A DNA stretch of 64,000 bases from NCBI GenBank assembly GCA_038380435.1, contig JAWZYU010000005.1:41190001-41254000 (forward strand), given 5' to 3'. The notes under the pieces are model-generated. The model made no database searches, was not told where the DNA came from, and was given only the letters and a program-made list of their open reading frames with translations. The DNA is from Ryuthela nishihirai (taxonomy: Eukaryota; Arthropoda; Arachnida; Araneae; Heptathelidae). Both the position numbers and the translations under genes were made by a program. Of the stretch, positions 45,861 through 56,462 are shown piece after piece (the first letter of the stretch is position 1; each line of letters begins with the position of its first letter).

Positions 45861-46370
45861 ACTGAAACCAAAACCACAACCTAAAGTAACTTGTTTGTGC
45901 AAAACTGGTGGTAAATACGACACAGCAATATACAGATGACACTAATTAGTAGCAATTGTCAACCGTGTACACTGTGTGTGGTATATAGCATCAATGCATT
46001 TTTATGCATTCAATGCATTTTATTATCATAGCATTTTTATTTCTGTAGATCTATTATGATTTTATTTCCATATATTATAAGTTATATATCAAGCTATGGG
46101 AGTTTGTTTTTTGCTATATTACTACACTGGTTTTCATAAATTAAGGAGAAATGAGAAAAAACACGATAATTCACCAAGAAATTGTGCGATTCTCACCAAA
46201 CTTATTCATGTAACCAGTAAAGTAATGCCAAGTGAGCATATCATATGTAAATTAGTCTAGGTTGCGTCAATTTTTCATAATTAGATAGTGGATAAAAACG
46301 GGTGTTTTGGAGTGGATCATTATTTTGTGTTGTAAATGTGAGCAAAGAAATTCAAAAGAGCCATTTTGTA

Positions 46371-47760
46371 GGAATGACTTCAAGACATTATTTGCCAAAT
46401 GAACTGTGGTGGAGAGCTATTGGGTGGCTCAGAGCAGGCCAAAGTCAGTCAGACATAATGGCTGAATGTGAGTCCTTCTGTGATCCATAGACTGTGGAAT
46501 CAATTTCTTAGCACAGATTTCACATCTTGGAGGTTTAGCTGAGGAAGGCTAGAGTTACAACTGCTGTACAAGACCGATATCTGCGATTAACAACATGAAG
46601 GAGCGGGACATCTACTCCCTCTCAGCTACAAACCTCTCTCTTGCAGCCAATGGGAGGGTTGTATCATCTTCTACTGTGTGTAGAAGGCTTCATGAGGGAG
46701 ATATGTACACTAGAAGAACAGTAATTTGTATATTCCTCACATCACAAGAGAGAGTAGTTGAATTGGGCACGCACACATTTTAGCTGGACAGAAGAGCAAT
46801 GGAGGTCCGTACTCTTCACAGATGAGTCCAGATATTGCTTGCAGACCGGTTCCGAACATCGTTTGAATTGGAGAGAACGAGGTAACCATTATCATCCCAA
46901 TAACATCCGTCGAAGAGACAGTTACTGCAGAGGTAGCATGTGTGTTTGGGGTGGCATTTCCTTAGGTGGACGCATAGACCTCTGTGTTGATGAGTGGTAA
47001 CCTCAATGCTCATAGGTATAGAGATGATATCCTGGACCCTTATGGGGGCAGGGGTGGCTCAATCGGTAGTGCACCAGGCTCGTATTCTATAGTTCCCAGG
47101 TTCAAGTCCCAGCTGGGTCAGCATTGAGATTTATTTCTGCAAAACTCTCCGCCCTGCCCACTGTCAGTAGGGACACCGATGGGCTTGGAAAGGCCGCCGT
47201 CCGTCGGATGGGACGTTAAGCCATGGCCCTTTGTGCGGGAGAGCCATACCCTGTGCACGTTAAAGAACACGCTGGATGGCCTTGACGGGAGGCTACCATC
47301 TGTCTCCCAACAGCTGTTCCAGTGGGTCCCCTCCCCCAACCTTCTCTGAGCCTTCGGGGTCCATGTGACCTGGCCATTTAGTCCATGGTGTGCAAAAAAA
47401 GTGCCGCTCAGAGGTAAAACAACCCAACCTGGACCCTTATGTATGTTCTTATGCTGGTGCAATAAGTGAAACATTCATCTTACAAGATGATAATACCATC
47501 CACACAGAGTTCGACTAGTGGAACAATACCTTATGCACATGGAGTGGTCAGCTCAATCTCCCGACTTGATTGAGCATGTGTCGCTGCCCTCAACCTGCCA
47601 CCTGAAACAAAGGGGGAGCTTATTGCTGCTTTAAAGGAACAATGGTTGTTACTCACTACTGAGCTGATTCACATCATAAATAACATGGAACATCGTTGTC
47701 ATGCTTGCATTGCTGTAAGGGGTGACCGCACTTACAGCAAAGACTGTGCCCATTGTATTT
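46371..47760 (+). pseudogene. Tc1-type transposase, disrupted
   Basis: DDE transposase relic. An N-terminal helix-turn-helix segment (RHYLPNELWWRAIGWLRAGQ) starts at 46374. Then come LSAANLSLAANG-type sequence, WTEEQWRSVLFTDESRY with the first catalytic Asp (near 46800-46835) and SMCVWGGISLGGR. After the SINE come FILQDDNTIH with the second Asp (about 47480) and WSAQSPDLIEH with the third acidic residue (about 47550). Frameshifts near 46490, 46740 and 47005 and the SINE at 47045 disrupt it. Removing SINE plus one duplication keeps the YRDDILDPYV segment in frame. Confidence 0.78.
47045..47427 (+). repeat. SINE family 1, complete copy inside a Tc1 element
   Basis: 383-bp tRNA-derived SINE. 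The head has A box TGGCTCAATCGGTAGTGC and B box GGTTCAAGTCC (47098-47108). The body has the conserved blocks GGATGGGACGTTAAGCC and GTGCACGTTAAAGAAC. The 3' end is AAAACAACCCAAC. A perfect 14-bp target duplication, CCTGGACCCTTATG, is at 47031-47044 and 47428-47441. Confidence 0.92.
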
Positions 47761-47951
47761 TGACACCTCATTTTTGGACAAGTTCCTGTGTTATTTTTTG
47801 ATGAAAAATATTTCTAGTGTAAAATATTTTATGCCATTCTGAAACTAGTATTGTAATGCATGTTTTCATCAAATTTCATTAAAATCATTCATATTAGTTC
47901 TTTGTTTATCGTAATATTTCTGAGTTTTCCTTAATTTATGGAACCAGTATA

Positions 47952-48560
47952 GTTATGACAATGGCTGCCTTACAACTAGTTGTTGCATTTTTACTTCTTT
48001 TGATTTATTGATTTTTATTCCCATTGATCTTTCAGAGTTACGTTACATCATTGTTGATTGTGACAATAACAGTGCTACAACTTGTTTATTCTTATTTGGC
48101 AATTTATTCATTTTATTCCTGTATATGTCATTATCAATCTTTCAAAACCATGATATATCACTAGCTGTGATGATAAGTGGCTTTATAACCTTTTGCCATG
48201 GATATTTTTTTTATTTAATTATGTTATTTTTTTAATTACATTTTTGTTTTCCAGTCAAAAAACTGATCTTTTATTATTTTCTGAAAATGAATGATTTCAT
48301 GGATACAGACAGAAGCTAAAAGCCTTTGCACGGAAATCAGTGCTACAGTTGGAAAGGCAATTTTGTCAGAGGTGTTATAACTCCCCCCTCTCTTCTCCAC
48401 AACTACAATGAGAATGTTTTACCACCCTGGAATTTTTTTTTACTCTTTACGCAATTATTAGTTTTCCAGTTCATATCAAATAGTTTTAAAGGATCTTACT
48501 CCTCCCTCCCCTCAATATAGGTGTTAATATAATTTAATTGTGACTGTGCCACTCTGATGA
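47952..48560. other. Intron, nothing recognisable
   Basis: AT-rich sequence between two DNA transposons. No gene supported. Confidence 0.5.
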
Positions 48561-48562
48561 TA

Positions 48563-49170
48563 CAGGGTGATCAAAAAGTCTCTGTTCACCTGATGAGGAA
48601 TACATGTACCATTACAATAAACTTTGAAAATGTGTCTAGTGCATCTCGAGACATTTAGGAACACGTGATGGCTTTAGTGTGATGTTAGTGGGAGAGACGC
48701 AGTCAGTGAGCCACATTGAGCCAAACAGTCAGGCACTGTAGACGTGTGTTGTGGCAATGGTGTTATCTGTTGAGGAGCATACGTCCCTTGTGGAACATGT
48801 TTCTGTTTGGCGGAGAATACACACAAGACGTTCAACAATGATTCCAGGCACAGTTTCCAGAAACCAAGGTGTCCCATTGTAATGCAGTGCAGCAGTTGAT
48901 TCAGAAATTCCAGGAAACTGATTCCGTGTGTAACATGTCCAGATCTGGTATACCCTCAATACTGACAGAAGAGAAAGTGCTTGATACTGCAGACCGCATG
49001 CTCCGAAGCCTGAAAAAGTCCATCTGGAGATTGTCACAGCAGGTTGGTGTTTCATATGGCACGGCCCATACAGCTGTAAAAAATACCTAGGCCTACACCT
49101 TTACAAAATCACATCTGTGCATGAATTAAAAGCTGCTGACAATGTTAAGCGGAGTGCATACTGCAGGTGA
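48563..49170 (+). mobile_element. Mariner-like transposon remnant (DUF4817-type N-terminus)
   Basis: Left terminus CAGGGTGATCAAAAAGTCTC after TA. A broken gene starts at about 48757 with MVLSVEEHTSLVEHV. It continues in other frames with NAVQQLIQKFQETDSVC, RSGIPSILTEEKVLD and SQQVGVSYGTAHTAVK (to about 49080), then HELKAADNVKRSAYCR. This is the helix-turn-helix region of a widespread arthropod transposase family. The catalytic domain and right end are missing; it stops at family A sequence. Confidence 0.72.
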
Positions 49171-49189
49171 CATATTATAATATTTGGGA

Positions 49190-49825
49190 ATAAATTTATT
49201 GTCAATTAATATATAATTTAACTATATTTATTCATCAGGTTTTCCAAAATTAAGCCTTAATTGCATAGTCTGATTTTTTTTTTTACGTCACTGTAAAAAA
49301 GTTTTATTAAAATTCATAATTCTGTTTAATTTGGTCTATAACATGACCTATTTCAGTTTATTGGTTATTTTTCTTTTTAATTCCAAAGTTAACTTGTTGA
49401 TATGACTCAGCACAGTTGGCAAAAAGCCTGGACTTTTTCTGAAAGTATAGTACCAAGAAAAAAAATTACGAAAAGGTGGTAAATTTCTTGCTTTAAGTAA
49501 ATATTATTTTGTTAATCAGAAATAGCCATTCTACCCATGTGCATTATTAGTATTTTTTTAAATAATTTTTTAATTGCATTGTTCGATGAATTTTTTTTTT
49601 TTTTTTTTTGCTACATGCCTCTATAAAAGCCTATTAAAATAAAACTTTTTTGTAATGTATTTTATTTTCAAAAAATGTTGATTACTTTGGAATGTAATGT
49701 GACATAATTCCTTACTTGTTTGGCAAAAAAAGTTCTAAAGTAATTTTTTGCTCATCATAGTGAAAAAATAGCTAGGCCTCTGGATGTAAACCAGTTTTTC
49801 TAGTTGAACCCTGGACAGGTTAATT
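49190..49825 (-). repeat. Repeat family A, left half in minus orientation
   Basis: Reverse complement is collinear with 887-1560. The terminus reads CAGGTTAA at 49818-49825. T homopolymer at about 49591-49609. Confidence 0.65.
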
Positions 49826-49829
49826 TGGC

Positions 49830-50640
49830 TACTTCACTGTACTTAAAATAAGTCTAGCCATTAAAAGATATTAACATATATTGATTATAGATGCAACGTA
49901 CCTACCAGATACATAAAAATATAATGCTATCCTTCAAATGGAATTGTGGCAAGCACCCTCCATGTTACCTGGATGTAATTCTAAAGCTGCAATGGCTGAG
50001 TCAACAAATTTGTAATGACACAAGTTCAAACAGGAAATCAGTTCCATCAGCTGAAAAAGATAGTCATGAGTAATGGCTCACTGCTCTGTTGAATGCTGAG
50101 TGGACATCGATTAGTGTTGAATTGCATTGAAGATAGTTAAGACAATAATATAGAGGTTATTTGTCATGCAGTGAGGACTTTCAACAGTATAAGACTTTAT
50201 AAGAGAAGACAGCAATGAAGTAATCAACCACAATTTAGTAAGATGTTAAGTCTTGAACTGACATAAACTTTTTTTTCCATATAATTTTTTTTTAAATGCA
50301 CAATTAAAATCACAGATAACTTTTTAACCCTTGAAATGCAAGATTATGTGTCATTTCTGCTGAATATATAAAATTCAAACTGCAGAATTTTATTCTGAAG
50401 TAGATAACTGATAGAACTTGGTCATATTATTGTGCATAATGTAATTTGTTAATTGCATATTTAATTTGAAAGAACTTTTAAAAGGGAAATTTCTTTTAGT
50501 AAATATGTAAAAAGTTGTAGCAAAATTCTCAGGGAACTATAATGTCTTTCAACACTTTAAGGTTTAAAAGTTAAAATCATTTAAAATAAATTTTAATGCC
50601 AATTACAGTCCATATAAATTTAACTTAGAATTTCAAATAT
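49830..50640. other. Intron with a weak TTAACCCTT repeat end
   Basis: No gene seen. 50323-50600 starts TTAACCCTTGAAATGC and resembles the element end at 33725-33900, so it may be another truncated TTAA-type repeat. Confidence 0.4.
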
Positions 50641-50689
50641 AAAATGGCATACAAGGGATATAAGTCTCTCATCTAATGGTAACCCTTAT

Positions 50690-51480
50690 AAAACTTTCTG
50701 TCCGTTGCTGTAGTCAATGTGTTATTCTCCCAGTAAAACTGTCCACTGCCTGCATTTTGTTGAAATTTCATCTTAATGGAAATTGTCTACCTGTCTTTCT
50801 CTTGCCTAACTATCTTCTTTCTATTCCTTTTTAATTATCTTCCTATTGCTTTTTGCTCACCATTTATTGGTTTGTCAGTTTGCAGATTTGTCAAAACAGT
50901 TGTCCCACCATATCTTGTGCACACAATGGACAAACCTAATGATTTATTTGGCAAATGAAAGCTTGTGAAGCAGGTAGTGTCATAGACTATAAAAAAGGTG
51001 TACCTCATGCTTTCTTTTCCCCCTGAAAAAGGGGAAATATGAAAACAATGGCTCCACTGTATCTTTGGAACATGAGAACCAAAAATAATGGGTTGTTTGT
51101 CAAATTTAGGCTTGCGATATGGTGAGTGTCGCAGGTTATAAAACTCCATCTCCCCCACCCCAAAAAAGAGAAAAATATGCGAAGATTTGTTCTGTATCTT
51201 TCAACGGAGAGGCCAAACATAACAAGTTGCGTGTCAAATGAAAGCTTGTGATGTGGGCAGTGTTTGGGGCAATTAAAATATATCCACCCTTGCTTTCTTC
51301 CCCACTATAAAAAGTAAACTGAACATTCATTCCTTTACTGTATCTTCCAAACATGAGGGCCTACAGTTACAAGTTACAGCTCATATGAGGACTGTTATAG
51401 ACTACTTCAAATTATGTCCCCCACCATTCTCCTCTCCCCCAAAAGCAGACAGAAATTTCACTGGGAGGGTTGATTTTAGC
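50690..51480 (+). repeat. Repeat element T with internal ~145-bp degenerate tandem units
   Basis: Blocks like GTCAAATGAAAGCTTGTGA occur at about 50950, 51095 and 51233, with a weaker one near 51375. Each is followed by a pyrimidine-rich tract, an A/G-rich tract and ACTGTATCTTTCNAACATGAG. An inverted collinear copy lies at 55370-55850. Confidence 0.7.
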
Positions 51481-51644
51481 CACCTATATCTCAAAGCTTG
51501 ACATCTCCAATATGGTGGCTATCTCAAGCATGAGTCAAAAAAAAATGGGGGGAGGAAAAATGTGTTGTTGATGTTTATGATCTATATATTAAATGAAACT
51601 TGCTAAAGATAGGTCTTTTTTAGTAACAAAAGGAAATAAATCAT

Positions 51645-54600
51645 CATCATCACCCTCAAGCAGCCATGGGCTATAGAGGTCCAACCAAAATGCACAATTT
51701 AGTTCTCCAAGCATATCTGTCCTGAGATGTATCTACTGCATCTGGCCACTGCACATCAATTCTAACAATATCCTGTTTCACATTGTCTGCCCACCGAATC
51801 CTAGGTCTCTCTCTATTTCTGGGGTCTTTAGGCACACTGTTCATAACCCTATTTGCTAATCTATAATTATCCATACTGGCAAAATGACCAAAACAACTGA
51901 GTCTCTCTCTGCACAATATGCTGCTTAACAGAAGTTGCCGACTCCTTTACCCTAACCTCATCATTTCTTTCCAATTTGAACCATCTAATGCCCAAGATAC
52001 TGTGTAAGCATCTAGAATCAAAAGCATCTAGTTTCCTGTTATCTTGTTTACAAAGTATCCATGTTTCACTATCATAACTAACCCTAGAAAGAACTAAACT
52101 ATTATAATCTAATTTTAGTCTTTAGGCGTATACACCTATTTCTCCACACTCTCCATAGATTCTTAAAAGTTCCAGCAGCAATCCCTATTCGTCTGTTACT
52201 CTCATGCCACACATCACCAGTATCTGTTATGTAGCTCCCAAGATAATTAAATTGCGACACCTGCTGAAGACTGCAACCATTCAGATTAACTGAATCACAG
52301 CTTGCCTGACAAATTTCATCACTTTAGTTTTCTCTCTGTTTATAACCAAACCTACTCTACTACCAGTCTCATCAACAGCTCGAATGAAAGAGTTCATCTC
52401 ATCAACATCATTTGCCAAAAGGGCTCAATCATCAGCATAATCTAAATAAGAAATTTTGTATCTCCAGACCATTTAATGCCCAAAACTTTCCCTTGCAGTG
52501 AATTTCGTATAACAAACATATCAATAACCAAAATAAAGAAAAAAGGAGACAAAATGCACCCTTGTCAAACACCAGAAGCAATGCTAAACCAATTGGTATG
52601 AGCCTTACCAATTTCACACATGACTCGGTGTTATTATAGAGAGCTTTCATTATGTTAACTAATTTGTCTGGTATTCCATACAATCTCTAAAAAACTCAAA
52701 TTATGACGATCAACAGAGTTGAAAGCCTTTTTGAAATCAACAAAGCTAGCAACCAAAGGTTTCTGAAACTCTAAACATTTCTCAAGAATCTGCCTGAGTC
52801 AAAATATCTGATCTACACATTCTCTACCACTTCTGAATCCACATTGCTCATCGCACAATTGACTGTCAACCAGATCCTTAATTCTGTTAAGCACAGTCAT
52901 GCAAAGAAGCACATCAAGCCAAAGATTCTTACCTGGAGCAGAAAGTAGACTAATACCCGTAAAGTTATCACAAGAACTGCAATCACCTTTTTTTAAAAAT
53001 AGAGATAATAATAGCTCTGGTAAAATCCTTAGGAACCATGCCTTTATCATAAAAGATATTCAAAATTTCAGTCATCCAAGTGGTGACTGAAAAATTCCCA
53101 ACTCTAAGCATTTCTGTAGTAATTTCATCTACCCCTGGGGATTTATGAAGTTTAAGTTTAGAAGCAGCCAAAATAACTTCAGACTATGTTATAGGACCAA
53201 CATTAAAGCCAGTAATGCATCTATCATCAGTGCAAGCAATGGGAGTAGAACTAACCACTTGTTTAGAACATTACTGAAATGCTCAGCCCACCTAGCCATG
53301 ACAGAATCCTCACCTTCTATAACCGTACTTTGTTTATTCTTCAATCCCTATATACCTGTCTGTTTTCTATCACACAAAACATTAATTTATCTGGTACAGC
53401 TCTCTGCTGTTGTGATGTCTAACTGTTTCCTCAGCTTTGTCAGCCAAGTCATCAAGCCAAAGATTCTTAGCAGTTAACTGATCCTTTACACATTTATTAA
53501 GCTCTCTATAATGCTTTCTATTAGGACTGGTAGGGTATTGATTAAGGACATTCCTACAGTTCTTTCTTTCCGAAATAAGCTCAAGTGTCTTATCACTCAA
53601 ATGATTCTGCCACCTCTGCTCCTCTTTTCCTAAAAGAATACTGTTCGTTTCCAAAAAAGCCTGTTTAAAACAGTCCCATTCTTCCTCAACTTCAGTAATA
53701 AGCAAACCATGACTGTCATAATGACTAAGTAACCTATCATGGTAAGCTTTGGCTATAACTGGGTCTTTCAGAGCTTATAAAAGTAAATTTTTCAACCCTA
53801 GCACAACACTTTTTAAGTTTAAGTTTCAAAACACTTTTAACAAGGTAATGGTCAGATCCAGTTTCAGCTCCCCTGTATGACCTGTTATTCCTAACAGAAC
53901 TAGCCCATTTGCTGTTAATTAATATATAATCAATCATATTCTTATGCAGCCCATCAGGTGAAACCGATGTATACTAATGTATGTCGTGGTGTTTGTAATA
54001 AGTGTTAGTTATTCTGAAACCATTGAGTTTACTTACCTATAGGAGATGTTGCCCATTGCAGCTACTAATACCAAAAGGGCCTATCACTCCTTCCCAAAGG
54101 TCAGAGTCAGTACCATCTTTGGCATTGAAGTCACTAAGAACAAGGGTAATATTTCGTTTCATGATAGAATTCAAAATATCCTGAAATTGTCCATAAAGCC
54201 TATCCTTCTCATCCTCTGGGATTATTATCGTCCCTCCCTGAAAATTGAAATTTAAGATTATTTTTAAGAATCTGACCTTTATCTGTCCGTCTGGTCTCTT
54301 GCAAGCTGAGAATATCTGTATTATAATGGTGGAATTCTTTTGTGAGGACATCAAGAGAATATGCTCTGTTCAGAGTCCTCACATTCCAACTACCTATGGA
54401 GAGAAAATAGTTAGTGGGATGTTTAAAGAAACTATGTTTATTGAGAGAGGGAATGCCGACAATATCAAACAGCCCCCTAATCGCAGGAATGGGGCATAGA
54501 CCCGTTCCCCCACCGCTGAAGGCTGAAGCCATCTACACTGGAAGACTACCTCCAATGTAGAATTTGATGATGCCAGTAGAATCAGAGTTCAGGTGCCTGC

Positions 54601-55016
54601 AATGACCTCTGCTCAGGATTATCCATCAACCCACAAACAAAGCAGAAGATTTTCCCTCTGCAGAAGCCCACCTGTGCAGCAAATTCGGGATCCATAATCA
54701 AGCTCAGAGCCATAATTCCATTCAGGTTCATATATATATGGTCAGCACTAGGACCCTGTGTGGTTGACCACACTTCAGCAGGGTAGAAAAAAAAAGTAGC
54801 CCGAATTGTTAAGATGAGTAGGCCACACTAATCTGGCAGCCCTCCCCTTCAGTTCACTTCCACAGGAGAGTATCCCTTTTGAAAGGTACTAACGGCCTGC
54901 ACCACAAGAAGGCGGGGTTGGACATTAGGTGCTAAGCCTGGCCTGTTCTATGCATCATCACAGGGGATTGGTGCATAGCTCTCCTTCCAGTAACTACCTA
55001 GTTACCATTTACAGAC
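51645..55016 (-). mobile_element. RTE-like LINE, full-span decayed copy
   Basis: 3' GAT-rich tail at about 51643-51657; 5' boundary ACAGAC at 55011-55016. RT and linker blocks are present at about 53170-52430; the endonuclease region (54530-53740) has lost about 200 bp near 54215. A small duplication of a linker motif (about 52905-52930) sits inside RT. Every frame is broken; motif C region is altered. Confidence 0.85.
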
Positions 55017-55340
55017 AAATTATAAAAAAAAAAGATTGAAATGCAATAAATCATTGAAAAAATAGAGACTGGAATGCAACAAATCGTTTAAAGGAAATTG
55101 AAATGCAAGAAATATAATCAAAAAGAAAAAACACATAAAACAAACAGAAGGACTGCTAATACAGTCAACAAATGGTCAAATGGTGCCATGAATAATGCTA
55201 AGCATACTATATTGCACAAAACTTGGATTCAAGTGATACAGAAAGAGCAGCATTTCAACAAGATTGCAACATGATCTGAAGATGATCCCTGTCAGGGATT
55301 AAAAATGCTAGTATTTGTTCACAAGTCAGTTTATCCTACA
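55017..55340 (+). mobile_element. Penelope-like 3' tail candidate
   Basis: Non-coding except short frames; repeated GAAATGCAA blocks at 55037-55110. It ends with CTGAAGATGATCCCTGTCAG, familiar from 3' ends of Penelope-like elements. Weak call. Confidence 0.35.
55276..55304 (+). ncRNA. Possible degenerate hammerhead ribozyme motif
   Basis: CTGAAGA (55276-55282) fits the hammerhead core, followed by stem TCCCT/AGGGA and then TTAAAA where CGAAA would be expected. The third core strand and outer stems were not established; catalytic activity is unlikely as read. Confidence 0.35.
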
Positions 55341-55369
55341 GTAAACTATAAACTGCTACCACTTGTTTC

Positions 55370-55850
55370 ATTACATCTTCTAAAGATTAATCCCCATTTC
55401 CCTTCCCCTTTATGAGAGGGAGTATGTGAGGGTGTGGTTTGAGATAATAGCCCACAACATTGTTGTCATCACAAGCTTTAATTTGAGATATAACTTGTTG
55501 AGATTAACCTCCGTGAAATTTCCACCCTCTTTTTTGGGAGGAAGAAGGTAAAAGATATTCAAAATTGTCCATGACAATTGCCATACCTTAACTTTTATTT
55601 TGACACCAAACTTATTACTCACAGCCTCATGTTCAAAACCTGTAGTGGAACAATTATTTTCAGGTTCCCCGTTTTTTCAGGGAAAGAAAGCACAAGGGAT
55701 AAATGTTTTATATAGCCTCTGACACTCTCTACATAACTCATCCAGGTCAGTCAACATGTTGGGAAGATGTGGTGGACAACTCTACTGACAAACAAACAAA
55801 AAGTGAAAAGCAATAGGAAGAGAGTTGAAAATAAATATTCAGTTGTAAAT
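55370..55850 (-). repeat. Repeat element T, inverted copy
   Basis: Reverse complement follows 50810-51200 in order: CTTCCTATTGCTTTTT, TTTGTCAGT, GTTGTCC(A/C)CCA, the GCTTTCTTT block, and AAAGCTTGTGATG. Non-coding. Confidence 0.65.
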
Positions 55851-55937
55851 CTAAAAGAAAGTTAAAACCTTCATTATTTTAGATATGTTACACATTAGAT
55901 TTTTTTAACCTATAATAATTTTAATGTATTCTTTCAG

Positions 55938-56034
55938 GATTCATCGCAGTGCATTATGGATATTGGGTGAATATTGCTGTTCTCTTGAAGATATTCATAG
56001 TATTATGACAGAAATTCGTCAGTGTCTAGGGGAA
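55938..56034 (+). CDS. COPB1: COPB1 internal exon D (coatomer subunit beta)
   Basis: This 97-nt exon begins with the single base that completes the lysine codon from exon C, then encodes [13 protein letters not shown] and ends with a conserved glycine-glutamate. The TRP-ILGEYC block is a strong signature of coatomer beta. The acceptor TTCTTTCAG ends at 55937 and the donor GTGAGT starts at 56035. The exon ends in phase 0. Phase agreement with exon C across a 23-kb intron full of transposons shows the exons belong to one transcript. Confidence 0.95.
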
Positions 56035-56163
56035 GTGAGTATTTTTTGGCTCTTTGATTTCATATTTGTAGTTAACTGCAAAATGCAAAGAAATACTAAT
56101 ATTGTGATAAATTTCAATTTCATTAGCATTTAAATAATTATTCCCTTTTCCATTTGTATTTAG

Positions 56164-56323
56164 ATACCCATTGTAGATGATGAAATGAAAAAAGCTGCAG
56201 GTGAAGGAAAAGAAGACAAAGATGTTGATGCTGCAATGGTTAATCCAGTTCAAAGACTCGTTACAGCTGATGGCACATATGCCACCCAGAGTGCTTTTAG
56301 TAGTGCTCCATCTACAAAGAAAA
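56164..56323 (+). CDS. COPB1: COPB1 internal exon E (coatomer subunit beta)
   Basis: This 160-nt exon follows exon D after a 129-nt intron, the only short intron in the window. It encodes IPIVDDEMKKAAGEG, a charged lineage-specific linker, then the conserved LVTADGTYATQSAF, which is arthropod-like in wording. The acceptor is TTTAG at 56163 and the donor is GTAGGT at 56324; the exon ends in phase 1. The next family block (a conserved RGFLLDGDFF-type segment) is not found downstream, so the following intron exceeds 7.6 kb. Confidence 0.93.
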
Positions 56324-56462
56324 GTAGGTTTTTCACTTATTTTTAGTGGTTTTAACTATTTGAATAGCTTCAGTTGTAACATTCCCAATCATGAATCAAT
56401 CAAATCCAAATAGCTCCAATTTTGGGCACTGGTCAAGAATAACTGCTGCTTAAAAAAGAGAT

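Larger units (their letters stand above)
46125..47949 (+). mobile_element. Tc1/mariner-type transposon split by a SINE
   Basis: Imperfect inverted repeats: CACTGGTTTTCATAAATTAAGG at the left (from 46125; TA before) and the complement of CCTTAATTTATGGAACCAGTA at the right (to 47949; TA after). Without the SINE and its extra duplication the unit is about 1.43 kb. It contains the remains of one transposase gene (46371-47760). Confidence 0.8.

Noticed and set aside
50835..51354. Three overlapping minus-strand frames with similar wording
   Set aside because: The likeness comes from the ~145-bp tandem units of element T; frames differ between units, so no coding constraint is shown.
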